Assembly (NCBI RefSeq): GCF_003967355.1 | Contig: NZ_BIFH01000052.1 | Location: 12,480 to 76,479, forward strand | DNA length: 64,000 bases | Direction: 5' to 3' | Origin: Embleya hyalina | Lineage (GTDB): Bacteria; Actinomycetota; Actinomycetes; Streptomycetales; Streptomycetaceae | In this document: positions 23,269-33,133 of the stretch, piece by piece | Layout: each line of letters opens with the position of its first letter | How positions within the stretch are numbered: position 1 is the stretch's first letter | Position numbers and translations under genes: made by a program | The notes under the pieces: model-generated | Seen by the model: only the letters and a program-made list of their open reading frames with translations | Databases searched by the model: none | What the model was told of the DNA's origin: nothing

Positions 23269-23984
23269 GAGGTCGGCTTCCCGACCCCGCCCGTGCACGG
23301 CGAACCGGGCTCCGGAGTCTGCTTGCCTTCCTTGTACTTCGTGATGAACTGGTCCAGGCGCGGGTCGCTCGCGTTGTCCAGCTTCAACTGCAGGCCCCAC
23401 GCCGAGGCGACGATCGGCTTGTCGATGCCGTCGTACGGGCTCAGCATCATGTACGTCTTGCCCTTGACCTTGGACTTCAGCATTTCCAGCTGGTCCGCGG
23501 GCAGGTTGTTCTGGTACGTGATCCAGACCGTGCCGTGCTCCAGCGAGTGCACGCCGTTGCGGTTGGGGATCGGCGCGTCGTAGATCCCGCAGTTCTGCCA
23601 CACCGGGTCGTGCTCGCCGCCCACCGGCGGCACCTGCCGGTAGGTGACCTCCTTGGGCTTGGAGATGTGCCCCTGCGCCGCGGTGTAGGTGCTCACCCCG
23701 GCTATGTCGCTCTTGGTGTTGGGGTCGGGCCGGACGTCGGCGATGACGTTGTTCGCGCTCGACTTCTTGTCGTCGTCGCTCGACGACATGACCACGGCGG
23801 TCAACCCCGCCACCAGCGCGAGGACCGCGATGCCGGAGGCGCCGAAGATGATCGCCGAACGACGCTTCGCGGCCTTGCGCTCCGCCTCGCGCTGCGCGGC
23901 CACCCGCTCACGCGTCGCCGCCATCCTGGCGGATCGCTGTGCCTTGCTCTGCTTCTTCGAGGTGTTGGGGGACTGTTGCCCCAT
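23265..23984 (-). CDS. DUF3105 membrane-anchored protein
   Basis: 239 residues. A basic, Lys/Arg-rich N-terminus of about 43 residues precedes one membrane helix (IIFGASGIAVLALVAGLTAV, about 45-64), so the rest faces outward. The extracellular domain has the DUF3105 hallmarks PPVGGEHDPVWQNCGIYD and VHSLEHGTVWITY. Conserved histidines and cysteines could bind a metal. The function is unknown. The ATG at 23984 follows AAGGCGGAG. It is the first gene of a two-gene unit with the DUF305 lipoprotein (overlap of four bases), a pairing recurrent in actinobacteria. Confidence 0.88.
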   Translation of the reverse strand: MGQQSPNTSKKQSKAQRSARMAATRERVAAQREAERKAAKRRSAIIFGASGIAVLALVAGLTAVVMSSSDDDKKSSANNVIADVRPDPNTKSDIAGVSTYTAAQGHISKPKEVTYRQVPPVGGEHDPVWQNCGIYDAPIPNRNGVHSLEHGTVWITYQNNLPADQLEMLKSKVKGKTYMMLSPYDGIDKPIVASAWGLQLKLDNASDPRLDQFITKYKEGKQTPEPGSPCTGGVGKPTS

Positions 23985-24045
23985 GGCTCCGCCTTATTCC
24001 GATTCCGGATTCGTCTGTGGACCGTGCGAGGGTGTGCCGCGCGGA

Positions 24046-24456
24046 TCACGTACGACTGACGCAGAGCACCGTCAGATCGGGGGCGTCCTTGGCGGGCGTG
24101 GGCGCGAGCGCGATGCCGACGGCGTCCGGATCGGCCAACCACGGCGGCAACATCGAGTACGGCGCGGGCGCGACCACCGGCGGCAGCGGCGGGACGGTGG
24201 CCGGCACACACGCGTGCGAGCGATCCCCGCAGCGTCCCGAACCGTCGCCCTTGTCGTCCGGACCGCCCGCGTCCCGCTCCTCGTGGGCCGAGTGATGGAA
24301 GGGACACACCGTCGGAATGGTCGCGGTCGACGGCAGTGACTCGGCGTGGACCGGGAACGCGCTGCCCAGGAGCGCGGCGCACGCCAGCACGGCCCCGGCC
24401 AGCAGCCGGATCACCGGCCGCAGCGGGACTGCCAGCGAGGCCATCCGTTGCGTCAC
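24046..24456 (-). CDS. Small secreted His/Cys-containing protein
   Basis: 136 residues from a GTG at 24456; an ATG at 24444 is also possible. A classical signal peptide (LLAGAVLACAALLGSAFPVHA) of about 38 residues gives a secreted mature protein of about 95 residues. It has a cysteine/histidine cluster (CPFHHSAH), two further cysteines, a proline-rich middle and a conserved-looking end, DLTVLCVSRT. I do not recognise the family. Position upstream of DUF3105/DUF305 and the metal-friendly residues hint at metal handling, but that is speculation. The open frame continues far antisense into thrS; only this end looks real. Confidence 0.6.
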   Translation of the reverse strand: MTQRMASLAVPLRPVIRLLAGAVLACAALLGSAFPVHAESLPSTATIPTVCPFHHSAHEERDAGGPDDKGDGSGRCGDRSHACVPATVPPLPPVVAPAPYSMLPPWLADPDAVGIALAPTPAKDAPDLTVLCVSRT

Positions 24457-24738
24457 GGGCCCTATTCTCACCCGAAGGAGTGACCCTGTGGGAAGTCGGG
24501 GCGCGATCTTTCGTCGTCGGGACGGCGACGTGACGACGACGTGACGGCGCAGGTGCCTCCGCCGACACCTCCGCCCCGGCGCCCCCACGCCGGGCCGGCG
24601 CCCGCCCGGCGTGGGGAAACCGAGGCAAGGTTCCCGCTCCCGGCTCGATAGCATCGGTGTGCGAGCGAGGGCATCGGCGTACCAGCGAGCCGAGCCGCGC
24701 CGCGCGACATCCGCCAACCACACGTCAGGAGACGAACG

Positions 24739-26718
24739 GTGTCCGAAGCCCGAGTGACCATCAGCCGCGACCCGGACCGGGACGAGCGGGTGGTGACCAC
24801 GGGCACGACGGCCGCCGAGCTCTTCGACGGCGACCGCTCGGTGGTCGCCGCGCGCGTGGCCGGCCGACTCGTCGACCTGGCCTACGTCCTGGTCGACGGC
24901 GACGAGGTCGAGCCCGTCCTGATCGGCTCCGACGACGGCCTGAACATCCTGCGCCACTCCGCCGCGCACGTGATGGCGCAGGCCGTACAGGAGCTGTTCC
25001 CCGAGGCCAAGCTCGGCATCGGCCCGCCGATCAAGGACGGCTTCTACTACGACTTCGACGTCGAGACCCCGTTCCACCCCGACGACCTCAAGCGCATCGA
25101 GAAGAAGATGCAGGAGATCGTCAAGCAGGGGCAGCGCTTCGCCCGCCGGGTCACCACCGACGAGGACGCGCGCGCCGAGTTGGCCGACGAGCCGTACAAG
25201 CTGGAGCTGATCGGCCTCAAGGGCTCCGCCGCCGAGGCCGCCGAGGGCGCGTCCGCCGAGGTCGGCGCCGGCGAGCTGACCATCTACGACAACCTCGACG
25301 CGAAGACCGGCGAGCTGTGCTGGAAGGACCTCTGCCGAGGCCCGCACCTGCCCACCACCCGGCTGATCCCCGCGTTCAAGCTGATGCGCTCGGCCGCCGC
25401 CTACTGGCGCGGCAGCGAGAAGAACAAGCAGCTCCAGCGCATCTACGGCACCGCGTGGCCGAGCAAGGACGAGCTCAAGGCCTACACGACCTTCCTCGAG
25501 GAGGCCGAGAAGCGCGACCACCGCAAGCTCGGCGCCGAGCTCGACCTGTTCTCCATCCCCGAGGAGATCGGCTCCGGCCTGGCCGTCTTCCACCCCAAGG
25601 GCGGCATCATCCGCCGCACGATGGAGGACTACTCGCGGCGCCGGCACGAGGAGGCGGGCTACCAGTTCGTCTACACGCCGCACGCCACCAAGGGCAAGCT
25701 GTTCGAGGTCTCCGGCCACCTGGACTGGTACGCCGACGGTATGTACCCGCCCATGGAGCTGGACGAGGGGCAGAGCTACTACCTCAAGCCGATGAACTGC
25801 CCCATGCACAACCTGATCTACCGGGCCCGGGGCCGCTCCTACCGCGAGTTCCCGCTGCGCCTGTTCGAGTTCGGCACCGTCTACCGCTACGAGAAGTCGG
25901 GCGTGGTGCACGGGCTGACCCGCGCGCGCGGCTTCACCCAGGACGACGCGCACATCTACTGCACGCGCGACCAGATGGCGGGCGAGCTGGACTCGCTGCT
26001 GACCTTCGTGCTCAACCTGCTGCGCGACTACGGCCTCGACGACTTCTACCTGGAGCTGTCCACCAGGAACCCGGAGAAGTCGATCGGCACCGAGGAGAAC
26101 TGGACCGAGGCCACCGAGACGCTGCGTCAGGCCGCGCAGAAGCAGGGTCTGGAACTGGTCGACGACCCGGGCGGCGCCGCGTTCTACGGGCCGAAGATCT
26201 CGGTCCAGGCCAAGGACGCGATCGGGCGGACCTGGCAGATGTCGACCATCCAGGTCGACTTCAACCTGCCCGAGCGCTTCGACCTGGAGTACACCGCCGC
26301 CGACGGCACCCGGCAGCAGCCGGTGATGATCCACCGTGCCCTGTTCGGCTCGATCGAGCGGTTCTTCGCGGTCCTGCTCGAGCACTACGCGGGCAAGATG
26401 CCGCCGTGGCTCGCGCCGGTCCAGGTGGTCGGCATCCCGATCACCGAGGAGCACGTGCCCTACCTGGAGGAGGTCGCGACCAAGCTCCGGGCGCAGGGCA
26501 TCCGGATCGAGATCGACGACTCCGCCGACCGCATGCAGAAGAAGATCCGCAACGCGAACAAGTTCAAGATCCCGTACATGCTGCTCGCGGGCGACGAGGA
26601 CGTCCAGGCCGGCGCGGTCAGCTTCCGCTACCGCAACGGCGAGCAGAACAACGGCGTCCCGGTCGACGCCGCGGTGGCCGAGATCGTCAAGGCCGTACAG
26701 GACCGCGTCCAGGTCTGA
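24739..26718 (+). CDS. thrS: Threonyl-tRNA synthetase
   Basis: 659 residues, full length. It charges tRNA-Thr, with an N-terminal TGS domain (about 1-65) and an editing domain (about 70-225) containing [11 protein letters not shown]. The class II catalytic core (about 260-540) has [12 protein letters not shown] and [14 protein letters not shown], and the C-terminal anticodon-binding domain follows at about 545-655. The start is the GTG at 24739 behind CAGGAGACG. No T-box leader is visible upstream. It is followed by the HIT hydrolase after 109 bases, as in other streptomycetes. Confidence 0.98.
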   Translation: MSEARVTISRDPDRDERVVTTGTTAAELFDGDRSVVAARVAGRLVDLAYVLVDGDEVEPVLIGSDDGLNILRHSAAHVMAQAVQELFPEAKLGIGPPIKDGFYYDFDVETPFHPDDLKRIEKKMQEIVKQGQRFARRVTTDEDARAELADEPYKLELIGLKGSAAEAAEGASAEVGAGELTIYDNLDAKTGELCWKDLCRGPHLPTTRLIPAFKLMRSAAAYWRGSEKNKQLQRIYGTAWPSKDELKAYTTFLEEAEKRDHRKLGAELDLFSIPEEIGSGLAVFHPKGGIIRRTMEDYSRRRHEEAGYQFVYTPHATKGKLFEVSGHLDWYADGMYPPMELDEGQSYYLKPMNCPMHNLIYRARGRSYREFPLRLFEFGTVYRYEKSGVVHGLTRARGFTQDDAHIYCTRDQMAGELDSLLTFVLNLLRDYGLDDFYLELSTRNPEKSIGTEENWTEATETLRQAAQKQGLELVDDPGGAAFYGPKISVQAKDAIGRTWQMSTIQVDFNLPERFDLEYTAADGTRQQPVMIHRALFGSIERFFAVLLEHYAGKMPPWLAPVQVVGIPITEEHVPYLEEVATKLRAQGIRIEIDDSADRMQKKIRNANKFKIPYMLLAGDEDVQAGAVSFRYRNGEQNNGVPVDAAVAEIVKAVQDRVQV

Positions 26719-26827
26719 CGCGATGTCGTCTGCGGCCCGGTGATCGCACGTCCGCGCGATCACCGGGCCGCGGTCCGCCCGTCACCGGGTCGTGGTCGGT
26801 GTGTGCCCACGGCATATGCTTCCTGGC

Positions 26828-27376
26828 ATGACGAGCGAGCCCGAGATCCAGGATGGGGTTGGGGGGCCGGATGCCTTCGCCCGGCTGTGGACTCCCCATC
26901 GGATGGCGTACATCAAGGGTGAGAACAAGCCGTCGGGGCCGACGCCCGACGACGGGTGCCCGTTCTGCCGGATCCCCTCGCTGAGCGATGTCGACGGGCT
27001 CGTCGTCGCGCGGGGTGAGCAGGTCTACGCGGTGTTGAACCTGTACCCGTACAACGGCGGCCACCTGATGGTGGTGCCCTACCGGCACGTCGCCGACTAC
27101 ACCGACCTCGACGACGCCGAGACGATAGAGCTCGCCCGGTTCACCAAGCTGGCGATGACCACGCTGCGCAAGGTCTCCGGGGCGCAGGGCTTCAACATCG
27201 GGATGAACCAGGGCCACGTCGCCGGGGCCGGCATCGCCGCGCACCTGCACCAGCACCTGGTGCCCCGGTGGGGCGGGGACACGAACTTCATGCCCGTGGT
27301 CGGGCACACCAAGGTGCTGCCGCAACTGCTCGCGGATACGCGCGAGATGTTGGCCACCGCCTGGCCGGTCGACTGA
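26828..27376 (+). CDS. HIT-family nucleotide hydrolase/phosphorylase
   Basis: 182 residues. Histidine triad proteins hydrolyse or phosphorolyse AMP-linked compounds such as diadenosine tetraphosphate. The nucleotide pocket CPFCRIPSL near residue 40 (a zinc-binding-like CxxC), LNLYPYNGGHLMVVPYRH, and the triad HLHQHLVPRW near 145-154 are all present. The ATG at 26828 is used; the longer frame upstream begins with a GTG lacking a binding site. It sits between thrS and the envelope genes. A possible link is removal of Ap4A-type by-products of aminoacyl-tRNA synthetases (inference). Confidence 0.92.
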   Translation: MTSEPEIQDGVGGPDAFARLWTPHRMAYIKGENKPSGPTPDDGCPFCRIPSLSDVDGLVVARGEQVYAVLNLYPYNGGHLMVVPYRHVADYTDLDDAETIELARFTKLAMTTLRKVSGAQGFNIGMNQGHVAGAGIAAHLHQHLVPRWGGDTNFMPVVGHTKVLPQLLADTREMLATAWPVD

Positions 27377-27440
27377 CCCGTCCACCCGCAGGATCCGAGC
27401 GGTTGTCAGTGGTTGTCAGCCGTTGTTGAGGAGAAGAACT

Positions 27441-27845
27441 TTGAGCGCACGACCGGTTCTCGTGTACGACGGCGACTGTGGTTTTTGCACCCGGTCGGTG
27501 GAGTTCGCGCAAAAGCACATTCCGTTCGACGCCGACGTGGTGGCCTGGCAGTTCGCCGAACTGGAGGAGTTGGGCGTCGAGCAGCACCGCGCCGAGCACG
27601 AGGTGTTGTGGGTGACCCCCGTCGGCACCGTGTACGGCGGCCACCACGCGGTGGCCAAGCTGCTGATGAACGCGGGCGGGCCGTGGGCCCTGGCCGGCGC
27701 GGCGCTGCGCGTGCAGCCGGTCAGCATCGCGGCACACGGGGTGTACCGGCTGGTGGCGGACAACCGCGACCGTATGCCGGGCGGGACGCCCGCGTGCGCG
27801 ATGCCGGCCCACCTGCGGCCGGACACCGTCAACGCCGCGGGGTGA
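27441..27845 (+). CDS. DCC-family (DUF393) thiol-disulfide-like protein
   Basis: 134 residues. The N-terminal VLVYDGDCGFCTRSVEF carries the DxxCxxC motif that names the DCC family, thought to be thioredoxin-like oxidoreductases; the function is unproven. I choose the TTG at 27441 because GAGGAGAAG lies six bases before it; an upstream TTG at 27423 overlaps that site. The stop overlaps the GTG of the following mannosyltransferase (GTGA), indicating coupled translation. Confidence 0.88.
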   Translation: MSARPVLVYDGDCGFCTRSVEFAQKHIPFDADVVAWQFAELEELGVEQHRAEHEVLWVTPVGTVYGGHHAVAKLLMNAGGPWALAGAALRVQPVSIAAHGVYRLVADNRDRMPGGTPACAMPAHLRPDTVNAAG

Positions 27846-29092
27846 CCCGCCGGACGGCCCTCGCGGTGGCCGCGTGTTCGATCACCGCGTATCTGCTGCT
27901 GGGCGCGTTCGGGTCCGCCGACATGTGGTGGCTGGGCGACCTGAAGGTCTATCGCCGGGGCGGCGTCGAGGTGCTGGCCGGCGACGGCGAGCTGTACACG
28001 ATCCGGCCCGGGCGGCTGCCGTTCACCTACACGCCGTGGGCCGGGCTGACGTTCACCCCGCTGGCGTGGTTGCCGTGGGGCGCGGTCGAGGTGATCGGCG
28101 TGGCGGGCAACCTCGTGCTGCTCGTCGTGGCGACGTGGCTCGCGTGGGGGATCGTCGGGCCGCGCGGGGACCGGGTGAAGGCGACCGCGCTGACCGCCGC
28201 CGCGCTGCTGTGGACCGAGCCGATCCAGGAGAACCTGCGCTTCGGCCAGATCAACCTCCTTCTGGTCGTCCTGGTGCTGTCCGACTTCGCGCGGGCGCGC
28301 GGTGCCCGGTTCGCCGGGGTGGGAGTGGGCCTCGCGGCCGGGCTCAAGCTGACGCCGGCGATCTTCATCCCGTATCTGCTGCTGACCGGACGCGTGCGTG
28401 AGGGGCTGACCGCGCTGGGCGTGTTCGTCGGCACGTTCGCGGCGGCGTTCGCGGTACTGCCCCGGGAGTGCGCGGACTACTGGGGCGGCCTGTTCCTGGA
28501 CGACACCCGAATCGGACTGGCCCAGTTCCCGGGCAATCAGTCCGTGCACGGCGCGGTGACCCGGCAGTTCGGCGCCGAGTCGCCGCCCGGGTGGTTGTGG
28601 CCGCTGCTCGCGCTGTCGGTCGCGGCCGTCGGGATGACGCTCGCGGTGCGGACGGCCCGGCGCGGGGCGACGCTCACCGGCGTGGGCCTGTGCGCGCTGA
28701 CCGCGCTGCTCGTGTCGCCGATCTCGTGGACCCATCACTGGGCGTGGGCGCTGCCGCTGGTCGTGGTGCTGATCGACCGGGTCCGGCGCACCCGCGCCCC
28801 GGCCGCCACGCTCGCGCTGGTCGCGGTGCTCGCCGTGGCCGCGGCCTATCCGATGCACCGCGCCCGGGTCTCCGGGGTGCTGCCGAGCGGGATCGTGTGG
28901 ACGGTGCCGTTCGGTGACGGTGGGGAGCTGAACCTGCACGGGTGGCAGCTGCTCGTGGGCAACGCGTATGTGCTGGTCGGCCTGGCCGTGCTGGTCGCCG
29001 GCGCCTGGTCCCTGGTCGCGGAGCGCCGACGAATCACCTGTTCGACCGGTTTGGCGCCGGTTGCCGAGCCCGACCCGGATCCGACTTCGTAG
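27842..29092 (+). CDS. GT87-type (DUF2029) membrane mannosyltransferase
   Basis: 416 residues with about 10 membrane helices. It is a GT-C fold glycosyltransferase of family 87, in mycobacteria used to extend or branch lipomannan from polyprenyl-phosphate mannose. The N-terminal DLKVYRRGGVEVLAG with its aspartate, the GQINLLLVVLVLSD segment, and the SPISWTHHWAWALPL motif are family signatures. It starts at the GTG overlapping the DCC gene. Together with pgsA, patA and pimA 4-7 kb downstream it suggests that phosphatidylinositol mannosides are further mannosylated here (inference). Confidence 0.88.
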   Translation: MTRRTALAVAACSITAYLLLGAFGSADMWWLGDLKVYRRGGVEVLAGDGELYTIRPGRLPFTYTPWAGLTFTPLAWLPWGAVEVIGVAGNLVLLVVATWLAWGIVGPRGDRVKATALTAAALLWTEPIQENLRFGQINLLLVVLVLSDFARARGARFAGVGVGLAAGLKLTPAIFIPYLLLTGRVREGLTALGVFVGTFAAAFAVLPRECADYWGGLFLDDTRIGLAQFPGNQSVHGAVTRQFGAESPPGWLWPLLALSVAAVGMTLAVRTARRGATLTGVGLCALTALLVSPISWTHHWAWALPLVVVLIDRVRRTRAPAATLALVAVLAVAAAYPMHRARVSGVLPSGIVWTVPFGDGGELNLHGWQLLVGNAYVLVGLAVLVAGAWSLVAERRRITCSTGLAPVAEPDPDPTS

Positions 29093-29234
29093 ACTCGTCG
29101 TACTTTCGGCTGATCCGTCCCCGCCCGCTCCGGCTCGTGGTCACGGGTCGTACGGCGAGGCGGGCGCGATGCGGGCGAGGGCGCGGTGGGTGTTCGGGAG
29201 GTCTGCCGACGCGCGTTCGAACGATGATCCGACG

Positions 29235-30605
29235 ATGCCTAGACTGGGCCGAACGAGTAACGGCCCGGTTGCCACGAAGGCGACGGAGGGCACGGGGGCG
29301 GAGACGGCGCACGTGGCGAACAGGAGGCCCCGGTTCGGGCGTTTCGGCCGGGCCCGTTCCCTCGGCATCGCCGTGATCGGCGTGCTGCTCGCCGCCGGCA
29401 TCGTCGTCTTCGTCGGCGGTGCGGCGCCACCCCCGCCGACCACCCGGCCGCTGCTCCTCGGCGGCGTCATACCCGGTCCCCAGGGCCCGATCGCGCTGCC
29501 CACCGACGCGCCGCCCGTCGCGCCCACCGAGGCCGAGCGGGCCTGGCTCGCCCAGGGCACCGTCCCCGGGGCGACGCCGCGCGATCGCGAGACGGCCGAG
29601 CGCGCACTGCTCGACATGCGCACCCTGACCCAGCCTGACGGGTCGGTCGCCGCGGCCTGGTACGGCATCTGGAAGTACGTCTGGCCGCGCGACGCCGCGT
29701 GGGTCGCGGCGGCGTACACCGCCACCGGGCACGGCCGCGACGCGCTCGCCGTACTGCGCCGGCTGGCCACACTGCAACGCCCCGACGGCACCTGGGAGGC
29801 GCGCTATCGGCTGGACGGCGGCCCCGTCGGGGACAAGCGCGCCGCCCAGTTGGACGGCAACGGCTGGGTGCCGTGGGCGGTCTGGTTCTGGTACGTCCAC
29901 CAGGACCCGAAGGCTCCCGAAACGACCGCCGCGCTCGCCGAGTTGTGGCCCATGGTGCGCGCGGCCGGCGACGCGGCGACCGGACGGCTGCGGCCGAACG
30001 GGTTGCCGCCGCGCGGCCCGGACTACTGGGAGACCCGGACCGATCAGGTCACCCTGGGCACCGCCGCGCCGCTGTCGGCCGGGCTGCGGGCATCCGTGGA
30101 CCTGGCCCGCCGGATCGACCCGGTCGCGGCCGAACGCTGGGCGGGGCCCTCGCAACGGCTCGACCGCGCGATCCGGGACACCTTCGGCCGGCACGACTAC
30201 CCGCGCACGGCCTCGGCCAAGGGCGGCGCGGACACGGCGGTGACCTGGCTCGGCCCGCCCTTCGCGCCGGCCGACGCCGGGGTCGCGAACGCGGTCCGCG
30301 GCGCCGCCGAACGGCTGACGCTGCCCAACGGGGGCATCCTGCCGGGCGAGCACTGGGCCGGCGACCCGACGGCGGCGTGGACCCCGGAGACCGCGTCGTT
30401 CGCGCTGTTCGACGCGGCGAGCGGGGACCGGGCCGGCGCCCGGCAACGGCTCGACTGGCTGGCCGAGCACCGCACCGCGTCCGGCTCCCTCCCCGAGAAG
30501 GTCTCCGCCGACGGCAAACCCGCCTCGGTGGCCCCCCTGGCCTGGACGTCGGCCGGTGTGCTGCTGACCCTGACCGCCCTGGACCGACCGCTGCCGATCC
30601 CCTGA
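29235..30605 (+). CDS. Membrane-anchored GH15-like (alpha/alpha)6-barrel hydrolase
   Basis: 456 residues from the ATG at 29235; other possible starts are an ATG at 29169 and a GTG at 29313. A single N-terminal membrane helix (LGIAVIGVLLAAGIVVFVGG) anchors it, with the catalytic domain outside. The domain resembles glucoamylase-type glycosidases: QPDGSVAAAWYGIWKYVWPRD, RPDGTWEARYRLDGG, DYWETRTD and GGILPGEHWAGDP. Probable acidic residues lie in YWE and PGEHW. The substrate is unknown; an alpha-glucan or mannan of the envelope is plausible next to a mannosyltransferase. It converges on the EF-G-like gene. Confidence 0.8.
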   Translation: MPRLGRTSNGPVATKATEGTGAETAHVANRRPRFGRFGRARSLGIAVIGVLLAAGIVVFVGGAAPPPPTTRPLLLGGVIPGPQGPIALPTDAPPVAPTEAERAWLAQGTVPGATPRDRETAERALLDMRTLTQPDGSVAAAWYGIWKYVWPRDAAWVAAAYTATGHGRDALAVLRRLATLQRPDGTWEARYRLDGGPVGDKRAAQLDGNGWVPWAVWFWYVHQDPKAPETTAALAELWPMVRAAGDAATGRLRPNGLPPRGPDYWETRTDQVTLGTAAPLSAGLRASVDLARRIDPVAAERWAGPSQRLDRAIRDTFGRHDYPRTASAKGGADTAVTWLGPPFAPADAGVANAVRGAAERLTLPNGGILPGEHWAGDPTAAWTPETASFALFDAASGDRAGARQRLDWLAEHRTASGSLPEKVSADGKPASVAPLAWTSAGVLLTLTALDRPLPIP

Positions 30606-30617
30606 GGGGACGGCGAG

Positions 30618-30660
30618 GCGGCCCGACCGGCCGGCTCGTCGTGGCGGCCGGCCGGGCCGC
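30618..30660. terminator. Bidirectional terminator between hydrolase and EF-G-like gene
   Basis: A 16-base stem with one mismatch (30618-30633 with 30645-30660) and an 11-base loop. It lies 12 bases past each of the two convergent stops. Confidence 0.85.
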
Positions 30661-30671
30661 GTGGTCGGGCG

Positions 30672-32831
30672 TCAGGACTCCGTGTCCTCCGTGACCTTCG
30701 CGGCCAGCTGCGGGGGCATCGGGTCGTGGCGGCAGTAGGTGCGGGCGAACTGGCCCGTGCCGTGGCTGATCGAGCGCAGGTCGATCGCGTAGCGGCTGAT
30801 CTCGATCTCCGGGACCTCGGCCCGGATCAGGGTGCGGCCCGAGCCGACGGGTTCGGTGCCGACGACGCGGCCGCGGCGCGAGCTCAGGTCGCTGAGCACG
30901 CCGCCCACGTACTCGTCGGAGACGGTGACCCGTACCTCGGAGACCGGTTCGAGCAGGTGGATCCGGGTGCTCGCGGCCGCCTCGCGCAGCGCGAGCGCGC
31001 CCGCCATCTGGAAGGCCATGTCGGAGGAGTCGACCGAGTGCGCCTTGCCGTCGGTCAGCGTCACCCGCAGGTCCACCATCGGATAGCCGGCCGCGACTCC
31101 CTTGTCCATCTGCGCGCGCACGCCCTTCTCCACCGACGGGATGAAGTTGCGCGGCACCGAGCCGCCGAAGACCTTGTCGACGAACTCGAACCCGGTCCCG
31201 CCCGGCAGCGGCTCCACGTCGATCTCGCAGATCGCGAACTGCCCGTGCCCGCCGGACTGTTTCACGTGCCGACCGCGCCCGCTCGCCTTCTCCGCGAACG
31301 TCTCGCGCAGCGACACCCGGTGCGCCACCGCGTCCACCGCGACCCCGTAGCGGCTGCGCAGCCGGTCGAGCAGCACCTCGACGTGCGCCTCGCCCATGCA
31401 CCACAGGACCAGCTGGTGGGTGTCGGTGTTGTGCTCCAGGCGCAGCGTCGGGTCCTCGGCGACCAGGCGGGCCAGCGACTGGGAGAGCTTGTCCTCGTCG
31501 GCCTTGCTGTGCGCGCGGATGGCGACCGGCAGCAGCGGGTCGGGCATCATCCACGGCTCCATCAGCAGCGGATCGTCCTTGTCCGAGATGGTGTCGCCGG
31601 TCTCGGCCCGGGTCAGCTTGGCGATCGCGACGATGTCGCCGGCGATGCCCCGGTTCAGCGAGCGCTGCTGCTTGCCGAGCGGGACGGACATGGCGCCGAT
31701 GCGCTCGTCCAGGTCGTGGTCCTCGTGGCCGCGATCGGCCATCCCGTGTCCGGACACGTGCACCGTCATGTCCGGGCGCAGCGTGCCGGAGAAGACCCGG
31801 ACCAGCGAGATGCGGCCCACGTACGGGTCGGAGGTGGTCTTGATCACCTCGGCCGCCAGCGGGCCCTCCGGGTCGCAGGTCAGCGGGTCGCGGGGCTTGC
31901 CGTCGGGGGTGGTGACCGGCAGGACCTCGTGCTCGGGCGGCGCGGGACAGGCCCGGATGATGCCCTCCAGGAGTTCGATGGTGCCCAGCCCGTCCGGCGC
32001 GACCGCCAGCACCGGGTAGAACGAGCCGCGGGCGACCGCCGTCTCCAGGTCGCCGATCAGCGTGTCCACGTCGATCCGCTCGCCGGAGAGGTAGCGGTCC
32101 ATCAGGGACTCGTCCTCGCTCTCCGCGATGATGCCCTCGATCAACCGGTTGCGGGCGTCCTCGATCAGCGGCAGGTGTTCGGGATCGGGGTCGAGGCTCT
32201 CCCGGGTGCCGGAGGAGTAGTCGTAGACGCGCTGGGTGAGCAGGCCCATCAGACCCGCCACACTCTCGTCCTCGCCGTGCAGCGGCAGGTAGAGCGGCAG
32301 CACGGTGTCCGAGTCGGGGTCGCCGAACACGCGCTGGCAGATCAGCACCATCTCGTCGAAGTCGGCGCGGGCCTGGTCGAGTTTGGTGATCACGATCGCG
32401 CGCGGCATGCCGATCGAGGCGCACTCGTCCCAGATCATCCGGGTCGAGCCGTCCACGCCGTCGGCGGCCGAGACCACGAACAGCGCCGCGTCCGCGGCGC
32501 GCAGGCCGGCCCGCAGGTCGCCGACGAAGTCCGCGTAGCCCGGGGTGTCGAGCAGGTTGATCTTGACGCCCTCGTACTCGACGGGGGACAGCGACAACGC
32601 CACCGACCGGTGCTGGCGGTGTTCGATGTCCTCGTAGTCGGACACGGTCGTCCCGTCCTCGACGCGACCGGCCCGGGGAATCGTCCCGGTCGCCACGAGC
32701 AGGGACTCCACCAATGTCGTCTTGCCCGCGCCCGTGTGGCCCACCAGCACCACGTTGCGCACCGCGTTCGGGCTCTCGGGCGCGGTTACCCTGCCGACGG
32801 TTCCGGCGCTAGCTCCGGATTTATCCGCCAT
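30672..32831 (-). CDS. Elongation factor G-like GTPase (EF-G2 type)
   Basis: 719 residues. It is a paralogue of translocation factor EF-G with all GTPase motifs: GHTGAGKTT (near 38), DTPGYADF (near 100) and TKLD (near 150). Domains II-V follow, including VPRNFIPSVEKGV and the EF-G C-terminal region with HDPMPPQLAAKV. Such EF-G2 proteins in actinobacteria are dispensable and their role (starvation or ribosome quality control) is unresolved. The start is the ATG at 32831 behind GGAGGTGG; the open frame continuing upstream to 33023 has no better start. It diverges from pgsA across about 300 bases, the order seen in other streptomycetes. Confidence 0.92.
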   Translation of the reverse strand: MADKSGASAGTVGRVTAPESPNAVRNVVLVGHTGAGKTTLVESLLVATGTIPRAGRVEDGTTVSDYEDIEHRQHRSVALSLSPVEYEGVKINLLDTPGYADFVGDLRAGLRAADAALFVVSAADGVDGSTRMIWDECASIGMPRAIVITKLDQARADFDEMVLICQRVFGDPDSDTVLPLYLPLHGEDESVAGLMGLLTQRVYDYSSGTRESLDPDPEHLPLIEDARNRLIEGIIAESEDESLMDRYLSGERIDVDTLIGDLETAVARGSFYPVLAVAPDGLGTIELLEGIIRACPAPPEHEVLPVTTPDGKPRDPLTCDPEGPLAAEVIKTTSDPYVGRISLVRVFSGTLRPDMTVHVSGHGMADRGHEDHDLDERIGAMSVPLGKQQRSLNRGIAGDIVAIAKLTRAETGDTISDKDDPLLMEPWMMPDPLLPVAIRAHSKADEDKLSQSLARLVAEDPTLRLEHNTDTHQLVLWCMGEAHVEVLLDRLRSRYGVAVDAVAHRVSLRETFAEKASGRGRHVKQSGGHGQFAICEIDVEPLPGGTGFEFVDKVFGGSVPRNFIPSVEKGVRAQMDKGVAAGYPMVDLRVTLTDGKAHSVDSSDMAFQMAGALALREAAASTRIHLLEPVSEVRVTVSDEYVGGVLSDLSSRRGRVVGTEPVGSGRTLIRAEVPEIEISRYAIDLRSISHGTGQFARTYCRHDPMPPQLAAKVTEDTES

Positions 32832-33133
32832 GTGCCACCTCCTGGTTGTCCATCTGGTGCGGTCGTCGCAGACGTCCCGGACGCGCAGGTGCAAAGTCGG
32901 TCGTCGGTACGCCAACGTCCGCAAATCGATTCCTGAACGGCAGCATTGCCCCGACGCCGGACCGAGTACAAGTGTCCTCGCCGTACGCGCCCTTCTCCAA
33001 CGCGGCACGCCCGGGTGCGGCACGCCCGGACGACGGGGGGCTCGGGACGTGCGACCGCGTCAGTACGATGGGCGCACCAGGCGGGTCGAGTCCATCGGAT
33101 CCCCCGCCGCCCCGGCAATCCTTCGGGAAGGCG

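Noticed and set aside
24460-24738. T-box or other leader upstream of thrS
   Set aside because: No T-box core or specifier-like structure is recognisable, and thrS control by T-box is not expected in this lineage.
24457-26763. Open frame of about 900 codons on the minus strand opposite thrS
   Set aside because: It is antisense to a complete threonyl-tRNA synthetase and has no domain. Only its last 136 codons, with a signal peptide, look real.
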